Both the position numbers and the translations under genes were made by a program. Below, piece after piece: positions 28,455 to 37,712 of a stretch of 64,000 bases of DNA. The DNA is from Acidobacteriota bacterium (GTDB lineage Bacteria; Acidobacteriota; Terriglobia; Versatilivoradales; Versatilivoraceae), in the NCBI GenBank assembly GCA_028875575.1, contig JAPPDF010000037.1, positions 1-64,000 on the forward strand, written 5' to 3'. Every line of letters starts with the position of its first letter. Position 1 is the stretch's first letter. A model generated the notes under the pieces. The model worked only from the letters and a program-made list of their open reading frames with translations, made no database searches and was not told where the DNA came from.

Positions 28455-29423
28455 TCAGTGGACGGGTGCGTCCTCGACGCTATAGTCAATGTATGCGGTC
28501 ATTATCCGATCGTGGAAGTTACGGCAGTGCTCATCGATCTGCCGGAGCATGGCCTCCCGGTCTTTTCGATCCGGCCATTCGTGCCGGACCAGGGCCTGCG
28601 CCCGGCCTGCCAGCCGACTGGCGGCGGCGCTGCTGGCCGCGCTCGGTCCGTCAGCGATGGCGGCCAATTCCGTGGCGGCGGAGTCGAGCGAGCAGCAGAG
28701 CGAGTTGGGCAGCAGGGGGTCGGTGGCCAGCAGGTCCAGCACCTGATGGGGCTGGATTTCGACGCTGTGCTTGCGATCATAAGCATCGAAGGCGTGGTAA
28801 AGGCGTAGCAGGGTCGCGCAGTCCCCTTCCGGAGATTCCGGATAGAGTCTGGCGGTGGCGATCTGTGACAGGAAGAGCGCCACCGAGTGCTGGGCGCGCT
28901 CGATGTGATGGCCCAACTGCATGAAGTGCCAACCTTCGTCCCGGTACATGGTGGTCGCAGCTACCCCCGCGAACGTATGGATTTCTTCCACGGTCTCGGC
29001 GTAGAAATTCTCCGGGGAGGTTTTCCAAATGTCCTCGATGTTCAACCTCTGAATTTTCAGATAGGCCAGATTCAGGCAGATCCACATCTCGGCGCTGATG
29101 CGGTGGCGCATCTGCCGCGCGTTCTCGCGGCCCTGGGCAAAGCAGCTCCAGACCGAGTCGGGATTGGAGCGCTCGAAAGTGAGATCTCCGGCCAGCGTGT
29201 AGGAATCTGCCAGGGTATAGTTGTCTCTTCTGTCGAACTGGATGCCGCCGAAGGGAGGCTGCCGGTTCAAGGTGGTGTAGATTCTGCTCCAGCCGAGATG
29301 GATCTCCCGAACCGGCCTGTCCACCAACGCTTCCACCTGCAACTGCAGCAGGCGGCAGAGGTGCTGCGCACGCTCGAGGTAGCGGCCCATCCAGTAGAGG
29401 CCCTGCGCGCTACGCGATAGCAT
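28455..29423 (-). CDS. alpha-E domain protein (DUF403)
   Basis: 322 residues from the ATG at 29423. It begins [21 protein letters not shown], the diagnostic start of the all-helical alpha-E family. The function is unknown; comparative work places it with ATP-grasp ligases and transglutaminase-like proteins in a predicted peptide-forming system. It is directly coupled to the transglutaminase gene (four-base gap). The frame continues upstream to 29552 without native-looking sequence. It is separated from amt by a hairpin at 29553-29575. Confidence 0.9.
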   Translation of the reverse strand: MLSRSAQGLYWMGRYLERAQHLCRLLQLQVEALVDRPVREIHLGWSRIYTTLNRQPPFGGIQFDRRDNYTLADSYTLAGDLTFERSNPDSVWSCFAQGRENARQMRHRISAEMWICLNLAYLKIQRLNIEDIWKTSPENFYAETVEEIHTFAGVAATTMYRDEGWHFMQLGHHIERAQHSVALFLSQIATARLYPESPEGDCATLLRLYHAFDAYDRKHSVEIQPHQVLDLLATDPLLPNSLCCSLDSAATELAAIADGPSAASSAAASRLAGRAQALVRHEWPDRKDREAMLRQIDEHCRNFHDRIMTAYIDYSVEDAPVH

Positions 29424-29552
29424 GATTCCTCTCCAGTAGCAAAAAGATCCAGTCTCCGCTTCGCCTCCGGCCCGACGGAGATTTGCCCCGGCCGAGCACC
29501 GTCTCCGGTCGCGGTTGCGACCGGGATTCTCCCGTTTCCTCAAATGATTCAA

Positions 29553-29575
29553 CCGGGCTCCGAAACGGAGCCCGG
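29553..29575 (-). terminator. terminator-like hairpin after amt
   Basis: A perfect ten-base stem, CCGGGCTCCG / CGGAGCCCGG, with an AAA loop, 19 bases beyond the amt stop on the minus strand. It is followed by TTGAATCATTTG, so the U-tract is poor. It probably limits read-through from amt into the alpha-E gene. Confidence 0.6.
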
Positions 29576-29594
29576 CACGCCCTGTCTGCGGGCC

Positions 29595-30989
29595 TCAGTC
29601 ACGATCCTCCTCTTCCGGCATCAAGACGAACTCGGGGTAGGCTTCGATACCCAACTCCCCGGCGTCCTGGCCCAGTTGCTCGACCTGGCGCGTCACCCGT
29701 GCCGTCAAGATCAGATCCAGCAATCGCCACAGCACCCAGGAACTTGCGAAGACGAAGGCTCCGATGGCCAGGATGCCGATCAGTTGCACACCGAGCCCGC
29801 CGCCCCCGGCGATGCAGGCAGCCAGAGTTCCCCAGATTCCTGCGAACAGGTGGGCCGGGATGGCTCCCACCACGTCATCCAGCTTGACCTTCTCCAGGAG
29901 CTTGAGTCCGGCGGTGCACACCATGCCTCCGATGGCGCCGATGATCACGGCCCAGTAGTGCTCCACGATGTCGGGCGCGGCGGTGATCGAGACCAGTCCC
30001 GCGATGGCGCCGTTCAGTCCGGCAAACAGGTCCATGCGCCCCAGTATGGGCCGCGAGACAGCCAGAGCCATCATGACTCCGGCGGCTGCCGCCAGGTTGG
30101 TGTTGACCAGCACGTGGCTCATGGCGATGACATCGGCCGCGCTCCCCAGCGCCAATTGCGAGCCACCGTTGAAGCCGAACCATCCGAACCAGAGGATGAA
30201 CACTCCCAGGGTCACTGCCAGGATGTTCGAGGGCGGAGTAGGCTTGGTAGTTCCGTCCTTGCGGAATTTGCCATACCTCGGTCCGACCACCATGGCTCCC
30301 GCAAGCGCCGCCCATCCCCCGGTGCTGTGCACGATGGTCGAGCCGGCAAAGTCCGTGAAGCCCATTGCGTTCAGCCAGCCCCCGCCCCAGGTCCAGGCGC
30401 CCACGATGGGATAGATGACGCCGGTCAGCAGGAGCGTGAAGACGAAAAACGGCCACATCTTGACCCGTTCCGCCAGTGTTCCCGACACGATGGAGGCAGC
30501 GGTAGCCACGAAAACCATCTGGAAAAACCAGTCCGACATGGTGGAGTAGCCCTTCTTGAGCAGTTCGGCTGACGGTGCAGCGGCCTCGGTTGCGGCCAGC
30601 AGAGCGACCTCGGTCTCCGAGGGCCCGTAAAGGAGCTTGAATGAGCCGATCACGCTACCCACGTCGACATACATGAGGTTGTAGCCGATGAAGTAGTAGG
30701 CCAACCCCGCGATGGAGTAGAGGCCAATGTTCTTCAGGCAGATCATCGAGGCGTTCTTGGTGCGCACCGAGCCCGATTCGAGCATGGTGAATCCCGCGCA
30801 CATCCACATCACCAGGGCGCCCCAGAGGAGAAAAGAAAAGGTGTTGAAGACAAACACGACTTCGCTTTCGATCGCTGCTTGTGCCGCCGTGGTTCCAAGC
30901 AGCAGGCAGCCAACCAGGAGGAGTGTCTTTCCCGCCAGGCTGCCGGCGCGGCCTTTGTTCAAGAATCCGTTCATCACTGTTTTTGCCAT
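29595..30989 (-). CDS. amt: ammonium transporter, Amt family
   Basis: 464 residues from the ATG at 30989, with an N-terminal signal-like segment (LLLVGCLLLGTTAAQA) and about 11 membrane helices. Conserved Amt features include WGALVMWMCAGFTMLESGSVRTKN, DFAGSTIVHSTGGWAALAGA with the first pore His, WFGWFGFNGGSQLA, and IPAHLFAGIWGTLA with the second pore His. It imports ammonium. No glnK (PII) gene is adjacent, which is the more usual partner. Instead it lies between the ATP-grasp and alpha-E genes, all on the same strand. Confidence 0.96.
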   Translation of the reverse strand: MAKTVMNGFLNKGRAGSLAGKTLLLVGCLLLGTTAAQAAIESEVVFVFNTFSFLLWGALVMWMCAGFTMLESGSVRTKNASMICLKNIGLYSIAGLAYYFIGYNLMYVDVGSVIGSFKLLYGPSETEVALLAATEAAAPSAELLKKGYSTMSDWFFQMVFVATAASIVSGTLAERVKMWPFFVFTLLLTGVIYPIVGAWTWGGGWLNAMGFTDFAGSTIVHSTGGWAALAGAMVVGPRYGKFRKDGTTKPTPPSNILAVTLGVFILWFGWFGFNGGSQLALGSAADVIAMSHVLVNTNLAAAAGVMMALAVSRPILGRMDLFAGLNGAIAGLVSITAAPDIVEHYWAVIIGAIGGMVCTAGLKLLEKVKLDDVVGAIPAHLFAGIWGTLAACIAGGGGLGVQLIGILAIGAFVFASSWVLWRLLDLILTARVTRQVEQLGQDAGELGIEAYPEFVLMPEEEDRD

Positions 30990-31156
30990 AGGTGCCCCCT
31001 GATCTGTCGAGAAGTAACGGTGAGACGACCAACAGTACTTTGCATCTACCCTTGACCGCTGCCGCAAGAAATGCTTCGGCAGGATTCGATTTCACCTGTC
31101 GGCCCGGCGGTGGGAGCGCTCTTTCCGGCCTGGCAGCCTTGAAGCGCCCACCCGAT

Positions 31157-32590
31157 TCAATCTTCCAGGACCCAAAGGTCCTTTCCTCCACCGCCCTGGC
31201 TGGAGTTCACCACCAGGCTGCCACGCCGAAGAGCCACCCGGCAGAAGGCCCCGCCCACCAGGCGCGTCTTGGTCCCGTGGAGCACGAAGGGGCGCAGGTC
31301 CACGTGCCTGGGCTCGGGACGGCCCTCGATCAGGCAGGCTGCGCGTGACAGCGGCAGCACCGGCTGGGAGATGAAGTCGGCCGGGTCGGCGCGCATCTGC
31401 CTGGCATAGGCCTCGCGCTCCTCGGGGGTTGAGTGGGGACCGACCAGCATCCCGTACCCTCCGGACTCGCCGACCCGCTTCACCACCAGGTTCTCCAGGT
31501 TGTCCAGGGTGTATTCGAGCCCCTCGGGCCGACGGCACAAGTGGGTTTGGACGTTGCCCAGGATCGGTTCCTCTCCCAGATAGTAGCGAATCATGTCGGG
31601 GACGTAGGCATAGACGCTCTTGTCGTCCGCGATGCCCGTTCCGGGGGCGTTGACGACGGCCACATTGCCGAGCTTGTAGGCGTGGATCAACCCGGGCACG
31701 CCCAGCAGCGAGTCTTCGCGGAAGACCAGGGGATCGAGAAAGTCGTCGTCCACCCGCCGGTAGACCACGTCCACGCGCCGCAGTCCCTTGGTGGTGCGCA
31801 TGTATACGAAACCGTCTTTTACCAGCAGGTCGCGGCCTTCCACAAGTTCCGCGCCGATCTCCCGGGCCAGGAACATGTGTTCGTAGAAGGCGGAGTTGTA
31901 GACTCCCGGCGTCAACAGCGCAATGCAGGGGTCGTTTCGGCCGCCCGGCGAGAGCTCGCGCAACGTCTCCTGCAGCAGGCGCCCGTAGTGCTCGACCCCC
32001 CGCACCCGGGAACTTCGGTACAGTCGGCGCAGGCTGGTCTTGACCACTTTGCGGTTTGCGATCATGTAGGAAACGCCCGAAGGCACCCTCAGGTTGTCTT
32101 CCAGCACCACGAAGCCCTGGTTGGTACGCACCAGGTCGGTGCCGCAGATGGCGACCCAGGTTCCGTGAGGCACGTTGACGCCGCACATTTCGCTGCGGTA
32201 CTGGGGGCAGCCGCGCACAACGTCCACCGGAATCACACCGTCGTCGATGATGCGGGCCTTCCCGTAGACATCATTCAGGAAGCGGTTCAGGGCCGTGAGG
32301 CGTTGCGTCAGGCCGATTTCGAGATGCTTCCACTCGACAGCCGGCAGGATCCGAGGCAGGCAGTCGACCGGGATAATCCGCTCGTTGGCTTCGGCGTCCC
32401 CGTAGACAGTGAAGGAGATGCCTTCGTTCGAAAAGGAACGGGTGACCCGCTCCTGGATGCTGCCGATCTCGTCACTGGAGAGTTGGCACAGGGTCTCGTA
32501 GAGCAATCGGGAATGCTCCCGGGGCTCGCCGTTCGGCTGAAGCATCTCGTCGTAGATCCCGTCGTCAAGATCGTAGCCGGCAAAATCCAT
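31157..32590 (-). CDS. circularly permuted type 2 ATP-grasp protein (DUF404/DUF407)
   Basis: 477 residues. Typical blocks include EHSRLLYETLCQLS, VYGDAEANERIIPVDCLPRIL, RGCPQYRSEMCGVNVPHGTWVAICGTDLVR, NLRVPSGVSYMIANRKV, and the ATP-binding LVVKRVGESGGYGMLVG. The end is NSSQGGGGKDLWVLED, the usual C-terminus. The fold predicts an amide- or peptide-bond-forming ligase. Its conserved neighbours alpha-E and transglutaminase follow on the same strand, with amt between them. It is divergent from the formate dehydrogenase operon (178-base gap). The substrate is unknown. Confidence 0.92.
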   Translation of the reverse strand: MDFAGYDLDDGIYDEMLQPNGEPREHSRLLYETLCQLSSDEIGSIQERVTRSFSNEGISFTVYGDAEANERIIPVDCLPRILPAVEWKHLEIGLTQRLTALNRFLNDVYGKARIIDDGVIPVDVVRGCPQYRSEMCGVNVPHGTWVAICGTDLVRTNQGFVVLEDNLRVPSGVSYMIANRKVVKTSLRRLYRSSRVRGVEHYGRLLQETLRELSPGGRNDPCIALLTPGVYNSAFYEHMFLAREIGAELVEGRDLLVKDGFVYMRTTKGLRRVDVVYRRVDDDFLDPLVFREDSLLGVPGLIHAYKLGNVAVVNAPGTGIADDKSVYAYVPDMIRYYLGEEPILGNVQTHLCRRPEGLEYTLDNLENLVVKRVGESGGYGMLVGPHSTPEEREAYARQMRADPADFISQPVLPLSRAACLIEGRPEPRHVDLRPFVLHGTKTRLVGGAFCRVALRRGSLVVNSSQGGGGKDLWVLED

Positions 32591-32768
32591 GAAGCCGCGC
32601 GCTCTCGGGGAGGTTATCGGAGGACCTGATTCTGATTCGCGGCATTATCCGGCGTCATGCGGCCGTTGTCAATCCGGTCTGTCCACCGGGGACTTGCGCT
32701 TGCATCGGTTCCGGTTGTAACGGTAGACTCATGAGCCCGTGGAATTCAGGGGCGAAAGGAAGGCTTTC

Positions 32769-34679
32769 ATGCAGTGGAAACGAGGCGAGCGGCTGACCGA
32801 GCCTCTGGTGAGGGACGGCGCCGGTCTTCGCCCGGCAGGTTGGGACGAAGCGCTGGAACGGGCCGCTCGAGGGTTTCAGAGGGCTGCCAGGGACAAGGGG
32901 CCGCAGGCTTTCGGGATGTTCAGTTGCTCCAAGACCACCAACGAGCTCAACTTCGCCGCCCAGAAGTTCGTTCGTACAGTCATTGGCAGCAACAACATCG
33001 ACAGTTGCAACCGCACTTGACACGCTCCCAGCGTCGTCGGTCTGGCGACGGTTTTCGGGATGGGTGGCGGCACCAGTTCCTACCAGGAAATCGAGGATAC
33101 CGATCTCATCCTGCTGTGGGGATCCAACGCCCGCGAAACGCACCCGATCTTCTTTCATCACGTGCTGAAGGGAGTGAAACGCGGAGCCCGGCTCTTCGTC
33201 ATCGACCCCCGCAGAACCAGTTCGGCCCAGTGGGCTGACGGTTGGCTAGGTCTCGAGGTGGGCAGCGACATTGCCCTGTCCAACGCCATGGCCCGGGAAA
33301 TCCTGGATGCCGGCCTGGAGAATCGGACCTTCATCGAGCATGCCACCAGCGGCTTCGACGAATACTGTCGCTCGCTGGAGTCCTACACGCTGGAACGGGG
33401 TGAGCGGGAAACCGGGGTTCCCGCCGAGAGCATTCGGAAGCTGGCTCACGAGTACGCTCGGGCAGAAAGAGCCGAACTGTGCTGGACACTGGGGATTACC
33501 GAGCACCATAACGCCGTCGACAACGTGCTGGCCCTGATCAACCTGGCGCTGTTGACGGGTCACGTGGGTAAATACGGGAGCGGGCTGAATCCACTGAGGG
33601 GTCAGAACAACGTCCAGGGAGGCGGCGACATGGGCGCCATTCCCGACCGGCTTCCCGGATTTCAGCACGTGGAGAACGACGAGCTCCGCTCCCGCTTCGA
33701 ACAGGCCTGGGGAGTAAAGATCCCCCCCAAGCGGGGCCTGCACCTCAGCGGAATGTTCGACGCCATGGAGGAAGGCAAGCTGACGGCGCTCTATGTTCTG
33801 GGAGAGAACCCGGCGGTATCGGAGGCCGACCAGGGACGGGCTCTGCGTCTCCTTGGGGGGCTGGATTGCCTGGTCGTGCAGGACCTGCTCATGACGGACA
33901 CCACGGCCATCGCCGACGTTGTCCTGCCGGCTGCGGCCGGCTGGTGCGAGTCGGAAGGCACCGTCACCAGCAGCGAACGCAAGGTGCAGCGCGTTCGCCG
34001 GGCGCTGTCCTCGCCGCCCGGAGTGAAGGACGACCTGGACATCCTCTACGAATTGGCCCGCCGCCTGGGAAGCGACTGGGGCCAACCGGAACCGAAGCGC
34101 ATCTGGGACGAGCTCCGCGGCCTCAGTCCCATGCATCGCGGAATGAGCTACGAGCGGCTGGAAGCCCTTGACGGCATTCGCTGGCCTTGTTATGACGAGT
34201 CGCATCCAGGCGAGCTCTACCTGCACAGCCGACTGTGGCAAGAACCCCTGTTGGGGCCGCAGGCGCCCTTCAGTCCGGTTGAATTCGAACCCCCCGTGGA
34301 CGAGTTGAACGATCGGTTTCCTCTCAGACTCACCACCGGCAGGCGTCTGGATTCCTACAATACCGGTGCCCAGACCTTGTCCTTTTCCTCTCCCCTCCGG
34401 CGGGGAGAATCATTGGATCTGTCTCCCGAAGACGGTGAGCGCTATGGGGTGCTGGAGGGGGAACGGGTCAAGGTGGTCTCGCGCCGCGGCTCGGTCATTG
34501 CTCCGGTCCGTTTCGATACCGGTCTCCGCCCCGGTCTGGCCTTCATGACCCTGCACTTTCCGGACGAGGTTCAGACCAACCAGCTCACCATCGACGCCGT
34601 CGACCCCAAGTCTGGCACCGCAGAGTTCAAGGCCTCTGCAGTTCGCATTGTCAAGCTTGCGGCTTCTCAGCCGGGCTAG
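32769..34679 (+). CDS. formate dehydrogenase alpha subunit, molybdopterin catalytic part, with in-frame TGA (selenocysteine)
   Basis: About 636 residues when the TGA at 33018-33020 is read as selenocysteine. ATG at 32769 follows GGAAGG by five bases. The sequence around the TGA is DSCNRT-U-HAPSVVGLATVFG, exactly where FdhF-type enzymes carry Sec or Cys followed by the essential His. Both sides stay in one frame, and the downstream part has strict FDH blocks (WTLGITEHHNAVDN, YGSGLNPLRGQNNVQGGG, GDMGAIP). The protein lacks the N-terminal Fe4S4 domain, which is encoded separately at 36684-37712. The C-terminal Mo-binding domain is complete. The TAG stop is formed by the flank of a MITE-end palindrome. 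Confidence 0.93.
33021..33062 (+). promoter_or_regulatory. bacterial SECIS-like element for the fdh TGA codon
   Basis: Directly after the TGA the mRNA can form a seven-base stem, CGUCGUC (33032-33038) with GGCGACG (33044-33050), capped by the loop GGUCU. Outer CCC (33027-33029) may pair with GGG (33057-33059). The loop lies 18 bases after the TGA; from memory, the E. coli fdhF SECIS has GGUCU in its loop at the same distance. A SelB-type recognition element is therefore plausible. Confidence 0.82.
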
Positions 34680-34697
34680 TGTTCCGAGACGGGACAC
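34679..34697. repeat. family-A MITE end palindrome (deletion remnant)
   Basis: GTGTTCCGAGACGGGACAC, flanked on both sides by TA. The right 12 bases match the family-A end GAGACAGGACAC with one change, and the first six match the other end (GTGTTC). It looks like an element reduced to its joined tips. The left TA plus the first G form the TAG stop of the fdh catalytic gene. Confidence 0.65.
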
Positions 34698-34743
34698 TAT
34701 GGACGCGTCGACCACCCGGCCGGGGTAGCCGAGGAGTCCACCG

Positions 34744-36615
34744 TTGGATCTTCACATTGCGGGTCAATCTCCGGACCGGGACGAGCGGTCCGCCGTCGAC
34801 AGCGTCCTGGGTCCCCTGCAGGACGGGAAGGCGGAAAGCTATCACCTCCAGCAAGAACGGCCGGAGCGGTCTCAGAGGCACCTGCTGCTTCCGGTTCTCC
34901 ACGCCATCAACAGCCGCGTCGGCTGGATCAGCCCCGGAGCCCTGAACTACGCCTGCAGCCGGTTGAACCTCCCTCCTGCCGAAGCCTTCGGCGTCGCCAA
35001 TTTCTACGGGCTCTTCTCAATGAATCGGCGGCCCAGGGTCGTCATTCACGTGTGTGACGACATTGCCTGCCTGATTCGGGGAGCGCCTGAGATCTGCGAG
35101 CACCTGGCGGGCCGCCTGGGCCCGCCCGGAGCGGCCGAGCCCTCGGACAAGATCACCTGGCTCAGGAGTCCCTGCCTCGGCCTGTGCGAGCGCGCCCCGG
35201 CTGCCCTGGTCTCGGCGGCCGGCCCCAAGCCCTGGGAATGCGCTTTGGCGCCAACCACGGCAGATACCGTACTGGCTGCAGTGGACCAGCCGGAACGCGA
35301 ACCGGAGCCGCCTCCCGTGCCGACGTCACTCAGCGTCCCGCAACAGGGTCAACCGGGGTTGCGCCTGCTGCGCCGCGTCGGCCGCTTGCAGCCGGAGAGC
35401 CTGCAGGATCATCTGGCCCAAGGGGGGTATGAGGCCTTGAGGCGGGCAGTGGGCATCGGTCCAGAGCGGGTCATTCGAGAAGTCAACGATTCCAAGCTGG
35501 TGGGAAGGGGCGGGGCGGCCTTTCCCGCCGGGCGGAAATGGGAGGCGGTCTACCGTGCCCGTTCCTCCCAGCCGGTCCGTTACCTGGTCTGCAACGCGGA
35601 CGAGTCGGAGCCCGGAACTTTCAAGGATCGGGTGATCATGGAGGAAGATCCCTATCTCCTCATCGAATCCATGACCATTGCCGGGCTGGCCACCGGCTGC
35701 CAACAGGGTTACCTCTACATCCGCGGAGAATATCCCCTGGCTTTCGAGCGCTTGAGCCACGCCATCCGCCAGGCCAGGCACCACGGTTTCCTGGGAAAGA
35801 GGATCCTGAATATGGACCTGTCCTTCGACATCGAGATCCGCCGGGGAGCAGGCGCATACATCTGTGGCGAGGAGACGGCGCTGTTCAACTCGATCGAGGG
35901 CTATCGGGGAGAGCCCCGAAACAAGCCACCCTTCCCCACCGAGGTCGGCCTGTTCGGTCGTCCCACCCTGGTCAACAACGTCGAGACCCTGGTCAACGTT
36001 CCGGGTATCGTCCTGTGGGGAGGACAGTCCTTTGCCACCATCGGGACTCCCCGGTCGACAGGAACCAAGCTGTTCTGTCTCTCCGGCCATGTCGGTCGGC
36101 CGGGAGTGTATGAGGTCCCCTTCGGCGCCAGCCTGGCAAGCCTGCTGGAGCTGGCGGGGGGAGTGGGCGGTAGCGGCCGGCTGCAGGGTGTCCTGATCGG
36201 AGGTGCGGCCGGGACCTTCCTTACTCACAGGGAACTGGATACCCCGATGACCTTCGAAGGTACCCGGGCGATCGGCGCCGCCCTCGGCTCGGCCGTGGTG
36301 ATGCCCTTTGACGACAGTGTGGATCTGAGTAAAATCCTTCTGAGAATCGCGGCCTTTTTCCGTGACGAGTCCTGCGGCCAATGCGTTCCTTGCCGGGTCG
36401 GCACGGTGAGACAGGAGGAAGCCCTGTCCCGCATGTTCGGGGGGAATGTTCAGGGAGTGGGACGGGCGCCGTTGCAGTTGGCCGAGATCGGCCAGGTCAT
36501 GAGCGACGCGTCCATTTGCGGGCTCGGGCACACCGCTTCCAGCGCCATCCAGTCCGCTCTGGCGCGCTGGGGGGAGTTTGAGGGTCTCCGCCAAGGGTCG
36601 AATCCGGAGGATTAG
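34744..36615 (+). CDS. NuoE-NuoF fusion, formate dehydrogenase diaphorase subunit
   Basis: 623 residues beginning at TTG 34744, with GAGGAG seven bases upstream. Residues about 40-180 are a NuoE/thioredoxin-like 2Fe-2S domain with cysteines in HVCDDIACL and SPCLGLCERAP. Residues about 215-610 are NuoF: GRGGAAFPAGRKW and NADESEPGTFKDR for FMN/NADH, GAGAYICGEETALFNS, and the 4Fe-4S ligands ESCGQCVPCRVGT with a later Cys in SICGLGHTA. It should pass electrons between formate oxidation and NAD(P). It is the middle gene of the fdh operon. Confidence 0.93.
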   Translation: MDLHIAGQSPDRDERSAVDSVLGPLQDGKAESYHLQQERPERSQRHLLLPVLHAINSRVGWISPGALNYACSRLNLPPAEAFGVANFYGLFSMNRRPRVVIHVCDDIACLIRGAPEICEHLAGRLGPPGAAEPSDKITWLRSPCLGLCERAPAALVSAAGPKPWECALAPTTADTVLAAVDQPEREPEPPPVPTSLSVPQQGQPGLRLLRRVGRLQPESLQDHLAQGGYEALRRAVGIGPERVIREVNDSKLVGRGGAAFPAGRKWEAVYRARSSQPVRYLVCNADESEPGTFKDRVIMEEDPYLLIESMTIAGLATGCQQGYLYIRGEYPLAFERLSHAIRQARHHGFLGKRILNMDLSFDIEIRRGAGAYICGEETALFNSIEGYRGEPRNKPPFPTEVGLFGRPTLVNNVETLVNVPGIVLWGGQSFATIGTPRSTGTKLFCLSGHVGRPGVYEVPFGASLASLLELAGGVGGSGRLQGVLIGGAAGTFLTHRELDTPMTFEGTRAIGAALGSAVVMPFDDSVDLSKILLRIAAFFRDESCGQCVPCRVGTVRQEEALSRMFGGNVQGVGRAPLQLAEIGQVMSDASICGLGHTASSAIQSALARWGEFEGLRQGSNPED

Positions 36616-36683
36616 CGGCCCCTCGGCTGTCGTCGGGATTCAGCAACGGTTCCGGAGAATCAAGGCGACTGCAATCGAAGATC

Positions 36684-37712
36684 ATGAACAAGAAAAACCC
36701 GGTGACGCAGGATAGTTTTTTCTTCAACGACTCGGCCCCCAACCCGACCGTCCCGGTGCCTCCCGGTCCGATTCCCGCGCCCCCGCCAGCGGCCCCCAGG
36801 AAAAAGGTTACCCTGACCATCGACGACAAGAAGGTTCGGGTTGCCGAAGGATCCACCCTTCTGGAGGCTTGCAGGACTCTGGGGATCGAAACACCCACCC
36901 TCTGCTATCTGGAAAACCTGAATCCTGTCAATGTCTGCCGCGTCTGCGTGGTCGAGCTGGAAGGGTCGCGGACTCTGGTTCCGGCCTGCTCCCGCCCGGC
37001 AGAAAACGGGATGGTGATCCGTACCGACAGCGAACGCGTCCGCCTGAGCCGTCGAATGGTCCTGGAGTTTCTGGCTTCCTCGGTCGATGTTTCCACCGCT
37101 CCCGAACTGCAGTCCTACCTGGAGCGCTATGGCGGGCAACCCGAGCGATACGGGCCCGCGGCGCCGTCGGCGGCAGCCGAAGAACCGGAAACGGAGCGGG
37201 CCGGAGCCCACTGCCCAACGGACGGCCAGACGGCGGCGACCGTGGCTCAGCCGGTCAAAATCGACAACGATCTCTATGTGCGGGACTACGGCAAGTGCAT
37301 CCTCTGCTACAAGTGCGTGCAGGCGTGCGGCGAGGAGGCTCAGAACACCTTCGCCATTGCCGTCGCCGGCCGCGGATTCGACAGCCGCATCTCCACCGAA
37401 TATTCGGTTCCCCTCCCGGATTCCGCCTGCGTCTACTGCGGGAACTGCATCGGGGTCTGTCCGACCGGGGCCCTGATGTTCAAGTCGGAATACGACATGC
37501 GTGAGGCGGGCACCTGGAAGGAATCCGAGCAAGAGCGCACCGACACCATCTGCCCCTACTGCGGAGTCGGTTGCACCCTCACCCTGCATGTGCAGGACAA
37601 CCAGATCGTCAAGGCCACCTCACCGCTCGACCAGGAGGTTACCCGCGGACATCTCTGCATCAAGGGCCGCTTCGGCTGGCAGTTCGTGCGCGGGAAAGAC
37701 AAGAAGAAGTGA
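36684..37712 (+). CDS. formate dehydrogenase alpha subunit, N-terminal Fe-S part (NuoG-like) on a separate gene
   Basis: 342 residues. A Pro-rich start is followed by a 2Fe-2S domain (about 40-115: CYLENLNPVNVCRVC, later LVPAC). Two ferredoxin clusters come next (CILCYKCVQAC; CVYCGNCIGVCPTG), then a Molybdop_Fe4S4 domain (TICPYCGVGC, GHLCIKGRFGWQF) at the very C-terminus. In ordinary FDH alpha chains this last motif runs straight into the molybdopterin domain. Here the polypeptide stops after GKDKKK, and the rest is the first gene of the operon. The two products should assemble into one catalytic unit. Confidence 0.9.
   Translation: MNKKNPVTQDSFFFNDSAPNPTVPVPPGPIPAPPPAAPRKKVTLTIDDKKVRVAEGSTLLEACRTLGIETPTLCYLENLNPVNVCRVCVVELEGSRTLVPACSRPAENGMVIRTDSERVRLSRRMVLEFLASSVDVSTAPELQSYLERYGGQPERYGPAAPSAAAEEPETERAGAHCPTDGQTAATVAQPVKIDNDLYVRDYGKCILCYKCVQACGEEAQNTFAIAVAGRGFDSRISTEYSVPLPDSACVYCGNCIGVCPTGALMFKSEYDMREAGTWKESEQERTDTICPYCGVGCTLTLHVQDNQIVKATSPLDQEVTRGHLCIKGRFGWQFVRGKDKKK

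Noticed and set aside
33018-33020. Treating the fdh TGA as a nonsense mutation and the gene as a pseudogene
   Set aside because: The codon falls exactly at the Sec/Cys site, the reading frame is intact on both sides for about 630 codons, and a SECIS-like hairpin follows at the expected distance.
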